This document shows, piece by piece, positions 43,086-52,475 of a stretch of 64,000 nucleotides of DNA (position 1 is the first letter of the stretch; the number at the start of each line of letters is the position of its first letter). Position numbers and translations under genes: made by a program. Below the pieces are notes generated by a model. It had not been told where the DNA came from and made no database searches. It worked only from the letters and a program-made list of their open reading frames with translations. The DNA comes from Calliopsis andreniformis (taxonomy: Eukaryota; Arthropoda; Insecta; Hymenoptera; Andrenidae). The stretch covers positions 21,138,501 through 21,202,500 of the forward strand of contig NC_135066.1 of the NCBI RefSeq assembly GCF_051401765.1, read 5' to 3'.

Positions 43086-43490
43086 TGTCACGCCCAAAGG
43101 GTAAAATAAACGTTACTCCGTGCAATTTGAATGTTTTCGCAAGGAAATCTATTACTAATCTGCTGGTTTACAGAGAGGTTTGGGGCCTTATATTAAGTTT
43201 GCTGCGTTGTAGAAAGTTTCCCCTTCTTTTGCGCAGGGTCCAAGGGCTACTTTTACTCGGAGGGATGATTCAGGGCTTATCGGATCTTCGGATAAGCCCT
43301 GTGTTGTCGATGAGGTGAATCATAGAGAGTCATCGAGTCTCGTCACACGGTGGTTGACGCGGCCTAAACGGAAAGTTTAGTGTCAGCCACCGATGGCTGA
43401 CGTGGCGATCAACGTGTTAACAAATAAACAATCAATACGAAGCATCAAGGGCCTAGGGTAGCCACCCTACGGTTCCTCCTCCACTACACA
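43086..43490 (-). repeat. 5' LTR of the Gypsy element
   Basis: On the minus strand it starts TGTGTAGTGG and ends GGGCGTGACA (TG..CA). A TATA-like AATATAAGG (about 43182-43195) would be the promoter. A hairpin made of AGGGCTTATC and GATAAGCCCT arms lies at 43272-43300. There is no partner LTR at the other side, so its length (405 bp) rests on the TG..CA ends alone. Confidence 0.7.
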
Positions 43491-43499
43491 ACTATTTTA

Positions 43500-43590
43500 C
43501 AAGCTACATGTACTTGAACTTGGCCCCTCCCATCACTTCGGATAGCTTCGAAAAGTCGAGAGAGAAAGCGAATGTTAGCCGTAGTAGACA
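43500..43590 (+). repeat. Fragment of dispersed repeat family A
   Basis: CTACATGTACTTGAACTTGG, CGAAAAGTCGAGAGA and GCGAATGT match 58255-58320 and the corresponding part of 6450-6510. It directly flanks the Gypsy LTR, so the Gypsy element may have inserted into or beside a family A copy. Confidence 0.5.
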
Positions 43591-44175
43591 AAAGAGGAGA
43601 AATTCAAAAATTTTCCTGTTCGAAACATAACAGTATGAATAAGTTTTTCTTCAAATAAGAAACTATCCGTTATTTTCGAATAATTTCGTTTCATTCGTAC
43701 TTGTCATTCGAAGATCCTACGAATAAAAATTTATTCGAGATATTATTTAAATATAATTTAATTTGAACAATGTTCAACTTTGATACAAGTTGTGGGATGA
43801 CGCGTGGTAAATACAACCAGGAATTTTAAAGATTCATCTTGAATTCGTACACTTGACTATCCTTTTATTAATAATTTTATTGTTTTATATTTACATTATA
43901 GAATGAATAAATTGTTGGAAGTGTCATCCTTGTTAATATGTACAAATCTCTGTTCTTGAAGTTACAGAGTCATAGAATGATGTTACCATATTATGATGCT
44001 CTAATTTCTCGAATGCTAAGCTATTTTTCGAGTCATACAGAAAACACTCTAAATCTTCTGTAGTTAGTAAAAATAATACAGGTTTTATAGAAATTAAAAT
44101 ATCAGAACCAGGACATCGTAATATCAGTACATGGTTTTAAGAGTAAGGACTTGTATCAGTACTTGTCATGACTAC
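43591..44175. other. No gene recognised
   Basis: AT-rich spacer with no supported frame. Confidence 0.5.
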
Positions 44176-44179
44176 TTTT

Positions 44180-44870
44180 GATGTTGGCACTAATTGTTCA
44201 TAAAAAATACATATTGACACAATATATTCCACCGAATGTTATCGTTTAATCTTTAGACCCATCCCTCAAAATTTCATAAAAATTTTTTGGGATTTCACCG
44301 AAGGATCTCCTTCTGAGTCAAAAAGTAAAAATATTTGAAATATCGACAACATTGCGTGTGCCTTGTGCCGCTTGACTTTGGCCTAAGCATTTCAAGCTTC
44401 TTTCCGAAGCTGTCCATAGCTGTCCGAAGCGGTTCGAAGCGCCGAACTGACCTACTGTCCGTGCCACAACAATGTCTCTCGAAGCGACTTTTCACGTGAC
44501 TTCTTGTAGGATATGAATGATTCACGCGGCTCGTACTGTAGTATGTGTAGTGAAAGGGAATGTTCTCAATACTCGCGTGCAAAATCTGGACATCATGGGC
44601 CTCCTAATTAGTCGCCACCTGGTGTGCACCAAACTAAACTTCTCACTTTTTTACTCTGTTTTATCCATAACCTGGCAATAAGCACTACCAACACGGGGAT
44701 ACACTTTTTGTCCTTATATTACAAGATTATGAGCTGAGAAAGAGCTCATTCGATAGAGGACGGTTCAATCGAGAGCACTCTGAGTTCACGAGCTGTTTGC
44801 GAACACTATAAAAATTAAATTTCGTAGAAATCGTCTGTTCGCTTATCCGTTGCGTATTGTTCTTGGTGTT
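44180..44870 (+). repeat. Dispersed repeat family B, copy 1
   Basis: It aligns with 59540-60180 in the same direction: AAAAAATAC..TTGNCAC, CATCCCTCAAAATTTCATA, GTGCCGCTT, ATTCACACNGGG-type and a tail GAGCTGNGAAA..GNTCATTCGA. Copy 1 contains a 95-codon minus-strand frame (44295-44582) of no recognised family. The tail, inverted, is the fragment seen at 7278 and 60240. Probably a non-autonomous transposon. Confidence 0.65.
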
Positions 44871-44874
44871 CGCA

Positions 44875-47335
44875 GAAGAATCGAATAAGTGTGATAAAAA
44901 GTTTGCAAACTCTTTGCAAGCATTATTTGCGATCTGTTCACCGGTGTAAACCCAGCTCTAGATTCTATTCATTTTAATTGTTTAATAAATAAATTAGTAA
45001 AACTTAAATGTAGTCCTGAAAAGATTTTAAAATAATTAATAATAAATATTAAAAAGTTTTAAGTAAGAAATAATAAATATTTACTAAAAACACTTTCGAA
45101 TCGAGTATTTTAAGTGCTTACGATTCTCCTTTTCCCTGTCCTTTCTTTTCATCGAGGGACGGAAAAAATATGACAACCTAATGAAGTAAAAATTTAAATC
45201 CACAAATAAACGGAAAAGAAGTCCCGAATATGATTTGTAGGACTAAATAGGTATACATCTACGAAAATGCATTAGAAATTTGCTAGAGATTATATTTAGG
45301 TCTTATTTTTATGTTAATTTTTCTTTAATTTGTTCGTATTCTTTTTGACAAGAGAAAAACAACTTTTAACAGAGCCGTGTATTACAAATACACAATTTCT
45401 TTAAAAAAGTAATAGATATTTCTTGTTAAGAAATAAATGAACATAAATTACCAAGACTAAAAGTAATTTTTTGATGTTTTTAATAAATCTTCATCAGTTT
45501 GTAGCCGAAAGTACACGATTGAAAACCACAACCACAATAATACCACTACGCTTAGTGTGTTCACTTGTCTGTCACTATAATTTTGCATAATAATATTATT
45601 TCACAAAATTATTCTACCAAATTGGTGCGCATTCCGGTAGCACTCAAATTTTTGTATCAATTTTATTTACAATCCTTTACCTACACCCTCGTTCGTTTTT
45701 CCAGGAGAACCTACAATCTTGTCACTTGTATGTTAGAAAAGACTCGAAGCTTCTCATAACAAGAAGTAATTAGAAAAAATTAAGAATTACAACGAGTTCC
45801 TTATAAGAACATAAACTAACATAGTCTAATCACCCATTAAGAGGGTGTAAAAAATGATTTTTGCCAAGTTCCACAAACCAATTTTAAATGCAGTGAAGTT
45901 AATTAACTACTATAGTGTTACCAACTTAACTAATCTTATCATAATGTAAGAGTTCACAATTTCATTCAATATTATGTTAATACTAAATCGGACTTCCATC
46001 ACAAACAAAAGATCAGTAATAGATTGTCCATCTAATAAAATATTTGAGAAAACTCATAATCGAATAAATATCAAAGAATCATTTTTTATTCATAATACAT
46101 CAGTTTTTATTTTGAAATTGAATGTCTGCACTGAACTAAATAATGAACCTATGAACTTCTACTCTGTTATAGCTCGTGCTAGCTACACGTGCATTCAATT
46201 GCACAACCGCGTTTAGGTCAATGACTTCGCGCCGAATTAGCGAATTCCAAGAGAGTCAGCAAAATGTGACGGCCATGGCCTCCCGTTTTACCTCCCGAAA
46301 AGTTACTGATCGCCTAAATGACCGATGAATGCAGCGCACTTAGGCGTAGCCCGTCTTGCGATACAGATCGCGACAGTACCAAAGCTAAACAGTGCTTGAA
46401 TAAATAGTAGTAAAGTTCACGGTGAGTTCCAACTCTTTAAGCTGGCCAAGGATCCCAAAATCCTATCTCCTTCACACCTAACTACGATCGGAAGTAGAAT
46501 ACGCTAGCTCTCGCAAGCAGACAAGAGAGTGGCAGCAACTCCATAAGCAGATCCAATAAGTAATAATTAACAAAATATGCTTATGGAGGTAGAGACATGT
46601 AATATTCGTACTTAAATACCATTTCTCCAGAATCTAAAACAGCAAATTCAAAGAAATTGTTTTGGCAAATCCTAAGAAGTTACTGAAAACACTAAGTGAA
46701 GAGATTTGGAAAATAATAACAAAATTTTGGTTTTTAAAGTTTAAAAAAGTTTATTAAGTAGGTATTATGAAACCATTTTTGAAAAAATTATAAAAAAAAT
46801 CATTTATTCAGTTTATTCAGAATTATTAATAAAATACTTACAATTAGTTAAATATTTATCAAAATTCGTCCGGTGATTTTCCTGAATTAATCCCAGTCGT
46901 TAGGAAGGAAATAGGTTATGAAGTCCAGTAATTTTCCGTATTTGAATAACTAACCCACACGAAGTAATCTTATCGCAGTTTTGATCTGCCACGATAATCC
47001 TATGGTTAAAATCTTTTGGATTAAGACTGCAAACGTTTATTAACATGCTGGAAAGAATAACCGGAAAATCGACCGATTTTTGCACAATCGACTTCCATGC
47101 TCAGATTCCATCCGTGATTTTCTGTCCTACATAAAACTTCTTCGCCTAAAAAACGACCAAAAACTATATGTTAGTGGCATACAAGTGTCTCATTAGATGG
47201 ACGAAGTTCGTTAAGAAATCGTTACCGTAGAAATCCGTCATGTGTACACCTAGCTCAGACGAATCTGACTGTATCGATACACTCTATCTCTTTTTTACAA
47301 GGGAGCCATAGAATAACAGAGAGAGAGAAAGAGAT
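44875..47335. other. Mostly unassigned AT-rich DNA
   Basis: No gene recognised. A moderately GC-rich patch at 46200-46400 has no open frame of note. Frames at 45565-45759, 45974-46216 and 46900-47085 show no family resemblance. Confidence 0.5.
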
Positions 47336-47519
47336 TGTTGGTGCGGTCAGAATCATTTGGGTCGGCCGTACGCGTGTACCATTAACATGTCATTTGCCCA
47401 TAAACTTGATCTGCGATGGATCAAACCTGCGATAAAATCGCTTTGTATATATTCATCTAATGTAATAATCCTTCGTGAACAAATTAAAGTCTCTTTATTT
47501 CTATAGAGAAATATTTACA
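47336..47519 (+). repeat. Candidate short LTR
   Basis: TGTTGGTGCGG at one end and ATATTTACA at the other give TG..CA over 184 bases. Inside are a TATA-like TGTATATATTC and an ATTAAAGT near the end. TGG follows shortly after, as a primer site would. No second LTR was found. Confidence 0.33.
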
Positions 47520-47562
47520 ATAAAGTGGACCATTACGACCACGCAACCATTATTAAAAGAAA

Positions 47563-47877
47563 TTGATGGTAAGTCGATTTTCTTCGTTTTCTATAGTCCC
47601 TTCGACATATCGTACTCCCGACAGTCAGCCGTTTAGAAACGCTTTATCCCTTTTGCTTCCCAACGGAGAATCAGTTAACCTTCAACAGGAAGCTCCTGAT
47701 CGTGCGCGAATTAACTTAACCGTGAAACGTAACGGCCGATCAAGCAGTGCTTCTGATGGGTTCACGGAAATAATGCAGCAGCTACAGCTTCAAAGAGTAC
47801 GTTTCGTCGCCGAGGTGGCGCAAGTAATTAATGAAGACGAATTGGTCTGCCTTGCTCCTCTTTACCTCAAGCCGTAA
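47563..47877 (+). CDS. Unrecognised 104-codon frame
   Basis: The frame lies 43 bases after the candidate LTR and has more even codon use than its surroundings. Its first codons sit on GATGGTAAGTCG, which looks like a splice donor, so the initiating ATG is doubtful. Residues 1-60 are Ser/Pro/Arg-rich and 60-100 include FTEIMQQLQLQRVRFVAEVA, a possible short helix. I do not recognise it; it might be retroelement leader or gag coding, or a host exon. Confidence 0.3.
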   Translation: MMVSRFSSFSIVPSTYRTPDSQPFRNALSLLLPNGESVNLQQEAPDRARINLTVKRNGRSSSASDGFTEIMQQLQLQRVRFVAEVAQVINEDELVCLAPLYLKP

Positions 47878-48164
47878 CCGCTTGCAGAAGATTTGTCCTC
47901 CAACAGGCTATACTTCCTGATAAATCGCATTTAATTAGACCTGGGCGAGGAAAAATAAACGGCAATTTCCTGAACAATAGAATTCGATAGCCAACGAGAG
48001 TCTTTCAAACGAAGTTCACTTTTTTCTAATTATTTAATAATTTGCCCACAGAAAACTTATTACCGCGTAGCTGTTATAATATTAACAAGCTTCTGCTAAC
48101 CAAAGTATTAAAATAGCGCTGCTTGAATCAATGTTCTAAAATAACAAACGAGTCGTTCCACGGA

Positions 48165-48540
48165 AAATCGGAACTTTTTGGAGCACCACCTCAAATTTTG
48201 TTCAAATTTGGATATGTTGCAGTCTTTAGTAATATTTAATCGTACGTCGAAGGAATCTTACAAATTTTGAAAATTGTCGATTCTACAGATATTCAAAATA
48301 CGGTGTTAACTTTTTCCAAAAAATTATAATTCTTGAACTACTAAATTGCACGAGAATATGCTTCTGAATTGTTATAGTGAACAGATAAAAGTATTAACAA
48401 AAATTGTTTCAGTTTAGAAAATTTTTTAGACTTTTTTTTAGAATTGTTTTAAACAAATGAAATTTTTTAGTACTGGGTACGGATTTAAAAATTTGAAAAA
48501 ATTGAGAATATAGTCCTATTCGTCCTTTTAACGGACATAT
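48165..48540 (-). repeat. Dispersed repeat family E, copy 1
   Basis: Its complement aligns with 52160-52475: GTCCGT..AGGACGAATAGGAC, ACTATATTCT, ACAATT, GTTCACTATAAC, TTATAATTTTTT and a CCGTGGAA end. It directly adjoins the inverted-repeat element at 48540. Confidence 0.65.
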
Positions 48541-48909
48541 TTTCAAAAATATGGACATTTGAAAATTGATCAAATGAAAGTTGAGTGAATGTAACGCTGC
48601 GTCACGTCGAAGCGTACCGTGTGCAGTCTAATCGTACGGCACTAGCGACTAGGCGACTATACCTGCCATTAACGTATGTAGGTAGTATACGACTGCTGCC
48701 AGATATAATACGGTCGTTAGATATCAAAAACTTACTCTTTGTCAGTGACACTTATTGTTCGAAACATTAAGTTGTCATTGTTCAATGGAAACCGAGAAGG
48801 TGGTGAGTATTCTTCCATCGGGGTAGGATAGAATATGATGGGAAAAGGGGTTATTGGATAAGTATTCTACCATATCCAATGTGTCCAATTAAATGAATAA
48901 GTTTCCAAT

Positions 48910-49191
48910 TTAATGAATAAGGCGTCCAATTAAATATGAAGTTGCAGAAAAGTACCACTCTGCATGGATTCCAAAATCATTGAAATGAAACTTGAAATTA
49001 AGTAAATTGTATTCATTTTTGTATTGCGAAGAAGCCCCGTCAGATAAGTATTTAATTTCTGTAAAACCAGTACCGTATTTTTCTATCAAAAATTGTATTG
49101 AATGTATTTGAAATAAATGAACAGCTACACCATAATGCTCGTGACAGACTGATATGACAACGAAGTTGTCATGTTTTAAACTGTTATCCAT
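48910..49191 (-). pseudogene. Transposase-like fragment with SDGASSQYKN block
   Basis: The 93-codon frame contains FTEIKYLSDGASSQYKNEYN and FGIHAEWYFSATSY. I recall a block of the form SDGxxxQYKN..FG..AEW.FFATSHGKG from uncharacterised insect and cnidarian transposon proteins; the Asp is probably catalytic, but that is inference. The frame is lost immediately after ATSY. Upstream sequence has frameshifts. The position between inverted arms supports a transposon origin. Confidence 0.55.
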
Positions 49192-49417
49192 TCGATGGTA
49201 AGCAACAAATGTGTGTATTACTGTGTATTTTTGCTTGTTTATTAGACTAATGCTAACTCATCTAATTTCAATCAGCTAATTTCATCTTGAATAAGAAATT
49301 AATAATTTTCTGCGAAATCTGCAACCACAAAAGATTCATTGAGCTACATTCATGACAGATATAGTTACCTCGCTACTAGTGGCGTACGATCAGGCTGCAC
49401 ACGGTACGCTTTAACAC

Positions 49418-49780
49418 AGGCTTCGGAATTAACTACTCTTTTCGGCCGATTTTCGAAGGCGACGCCTCCTTTCTCCCTCGCACGTCACTTCTCTCCGCGG
49501 CAGCCCTAGTGCTCGGAAGGCTTCAGGTGCGTGCCACAAAAATCGCGCGTAGCACATTTGGGCGACGTCACTTATATGCATAAATTTCCACATCACCCAT
49601 AAGGTAATATTGTTGATGCGTTTTTGTTTTGTCAGTGGTATCCCCTGACGCGCGATTCTTGTGGCACGCGCCTGAGGCCTTCCGAGCACTAGGGCCGCCG
49701 CGGAGGGAAGTGACGTACGAGGGAGAAAGGAGGCGTCGCCTTCGAAAATCGGCCGAAAAGAGCAGTTAATTCCGAAGCCT
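49418..49780. mobile_element. MITE of 363 bp with exact 10-bp duplication
   Basis: The first 17 bases AGGCTTCGGAATTAACT are a perfect complement of the last 17. The arms continue inverted for about 130 bases with few differences (GGCCGATTTTCGAAGGCGAC, CCTAGTGCTCGGAAGGC-type). GCTTTAACAC occurs exactly at 49408-49417 and 49781-49790. A duplication of 9-10 bp fits a Mutator-like origin. Removing it restores continuity of the right arm of the surrounding element. The minus-strand frame at 49429-49809 merely spans this palindrome. Confidence 0.88.
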
Positions 49781-49857
49781 GCTTTAACACGAAGCAGCGT
49801 CACCTTCAATCGATTTTCATTTGGTTAGTTTTCAAATGTCCATATTTTTGAATATGT

Positions 49858-50314
49858 ATCTGTTCCGTCCTAACTATACGGATGGTCGTCTCGAGCGACA
49901 AAAATCGATTTTACGGGTTCTTGCTCTTTTAAAGTACTAAAGCACACCTTGATTCAGCTGATCTTGGAAGTGAATGAGTAAAGGGAGAGGAGAAGTGAAT
50001 AGTAGACTATGCTTTGGTTTAACAGATTCATATATTTAACAAGATAGAAATTACATAAAATTATCATACAAATTACATCATACAAATTACTCCTTCTTGC
50101 TGTCTGTACAGTCTTAACGTCGTTACCTTGTAGGTTTAGCTGGTCGCTTCTCGATGCGATTTCCTTATGGCACGAACTTTTCTTCTCGAATTTCTCGGAT
50201 TTTCGGATTCTCTGGGCACGGTCTAGAAAGGCGGATTCGGACTTCGTGGAGTACATTCACGATACCCTTCAACTCTTACGCAGTTTTTTGCTAAACATTA
50301 CAATACGTTCTCGA
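49858..50314. other. No gene recognised
   Basis: Mixed composition with a 100-codon minus frame (49954-50256) lacking family resemblance. Confidence 0.45.
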
Positions 50315-52019
50315 TGTTACGGTGTTACAGCTCTCGCGTGGGTGGTGGTCAGAGATTCGCTCTCATCCTCAACTGACTCGATATAACTCAAAATTCAACT
50401 TCTCATGTGCATTGTCGATTCGCGTTCTTATAGTATTCTTTTTTCGGTCATTGGTACTTCCCGGTAAATTTCGACACGATATACAACATTCCATTCCGAA
50501 CGTTGCTCTGAATCCGAGTGACCCCGTAACTTGATATTTTGTTAGTCAGCAGGTCACCAGTAGGTATCAAATGTGTGTTGATGACTGACCTAATATATAT
50601 CTCGCGTTTATTGAATAAATAGAACACGAGGAAGTAGGAAGACTAGACTGTCTTCGCTGGTATTTTACTTGAAGACTGTTGACGAACCGAACGATGTCCG
50701 TAGCAACGCGTTATTTCGCGAATTTAATGTTGAAATAACTGATTCAATTCTATCACGAACGCTAGATAGAGGGACGAAAACTAAGTCCTCGAAGTCTCTA
50801 ATCGTTTCTGATTCTTGTTTCCGGAGTTCGCTTCCTGCTCAGCTCTTCTTCCGCCGATTCGCGCGTTCGGGGGTGTCAATGTTTTTGGGCGTTGACGAAA
50901 GCGATCGATTTGTCTATCGACCCGAGTTAGGAGGATCCCCAGTCGCTCCGATAGGGGTGGAACGGGCTCTCCCTGGTCACTCCGCGGCGGTGGTGGTGGA
51001 AAGTCCCCGATCATCCCGCGATGATGGTGGAGGAACCTCTCCCTCAGGTCGAACGTTCGCGAAAACTGGGGAGGAAAATCGAACCCCGGAATAACGCGGC
51101 TCGAACGGGCCCACGCAAGTGTTTTCCAGATGTTTTTATGGCTGCATTGTCCCGCGAGTCGGCGTCAACCCTCCGATAATACGAACGGACGATGAGTTGG
51201 CGTAACGGTACCGACTGTGGGGCAATACAGCTTTCGATGTTTATAACTCAGGAGGAACACGCCGCTCGACGAAAGCACGAAATTGCTTTATGAATTGCCA
51301 GATGTGGAACTTTCGAACGGACGACTCAATAGACAAATTATCTAAATGAATCTCGGATTCTCACATCTGGCAACAACAAACAACGATTGCTTCGTCGAAC
51401 GGAACAAGATTATCATTTTCCAAAATTAACTAAAATTATAGGTGATAGCTTTGCGATTACAGAACACGCGCTGTAAATATCGCAGAGGTAAGCATCAATT
51501 GCGACAGGTTATTCGGTCCCACCATTCGGACAAATTCCAATCGAATCCTTTATAACCTGTTATAACTTTTGCCTTTGGCGTTCTTTTATCCGAACTCAAA
51601 TATCGAATACTAGGTCCATCAAGTGCACAATTACTAGTTAGTGCCGCACGCGACGTGAAAACCATGGAATGAGAAGAAGAGGCATTTTGTAAGTCTCCTA
51701 ACGCCGAACCATTAGGATCCTTCTCCCTCCTAAGCTAGTTTTAAGGTAATCAAACATTATCAACTTTTGTAAACTATATTTTATATCTCCGAAAAAGATG
51801 TAATTGTAATAACATATCCACACTATACCCACACTATCTCCGAAACGAGATATAATTAAATAAACTACATGTACCTTTATATGCATGTATTTAAGCGATG
51901 ACCACTCCAACTAATTTCTAATCACGAATATTCTGACGATCCCGTGGAAGGCAATAGTAGTCTAAACCTCATATATTATACTGTTATACATCCCCGACAG
52001 CGTGGCTGGGACATAACAT
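50315..52019 (+). mobile_element. Long LTR-like sequence, relative of 20591-21161
   Basis: TGTTACGG at the left and GGGACATAACA at the right give TG..CA ends. 50470-50640, 51690-51890 and 51915-52019 match the 571-bp insertion at 20.6-21.2 kb on the opposite strand, but here about 1 kb lies between the first two blocks. A TATA-like TAATATATATC is at about 50590. The middle (50669-51094) is GC-rich and open on the + strand for 141 codons; I do not recognise it and judge it a by-product of composition. Flanks do not show a convincing target duplication, so the left limit is uncertain. Confidence 0.5.
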
Positions 52020-52159
52020 CATAATTCGTAATAGAATAAAGGAGAACGCTTACATGTTTTCCCGAATCAGCTCGGCGGAGATGAGTGCAATCATTTACAA
52101 CCATTGCAAACATTTCTCGCTTATTGACAACGAAAAAGAAGACCAGCTGAAGGCCGGAT

Positions 52160-52475
52160 GTAACATGTCCGTAAAGAGGACGAATAGGACTATATTCTTA
52201 ATTTTTTTCAATTTTAAAAAATCGCAGTTGTTTCAAACAATTACAAAAAAAGTGTTTAAAAAAAACTTTTTCTCAACTGAGACAATTTCGTTTTACTACA
52301 TTTATGTGTTCACTATAACTACACAGAAGTATATTCTTGTGTGTTCAGTGATCCAAAAGTTATAATTTTTTTTAGAAAAATTAGCACTATACTTTGAGTA
52401 GCTGTAAAATCAACAATTTGACCAAAATCCGAGATGGTACTCCAAAACGTATCCGATTTACCGTGGAATGAGCCT
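52160..52475 (+). repeat. Dispersed repeat family E, copy 2
   Basis: Inverse counterpart of 48165-48540, beginning ATGTCCGTAAAGAGGACGAA and ending near CCGTGGAATG. Non-coding. Confidence 0.65.

Larger units (their letters stand above)
37870..43490 (-). mobile_element. Ty3/Gypsy errantivirus-like element, 3'-truncated
   Basis: Read on the minus strand: 5' LTR (43490-43086), primer site complementary to tRNA-Arg, leader, gag, pol (protease, RT, RNase H, integrase) and the first part of an env-like frame ending at 37870. No 3' LTR lies downstream, so the rest of env and the right LTR are missing. Gag is open; pol has several one-base shifts and two stops. The presence of env after integrase, with a splice acceptor before it, is the mark of errantivirus-type Gypsy elements. 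Confidence 0.9.
48540..49857 (-). mobile_element. DNA transposon with inverted repeats and transposase relic
   Basis: 48540-48690 recurs inverted at 49345-49857 once the MITE inside the right arm is set aside. Shared blocks are TCAAAAATATGGACATTTGA, GACGCTGCNTC, AAGCGTACCGTGTGCAG and GATCGTACG-type. Between the arms a transposase-like frame is read on the minus strand. Outer limits may extend into the family E repeat on the left. Confidence 0.65.

Noticed and set aside
49429..49809. 126-codon minus frame
   Set aside because: It spans the palindromic MITE and reads both arms.
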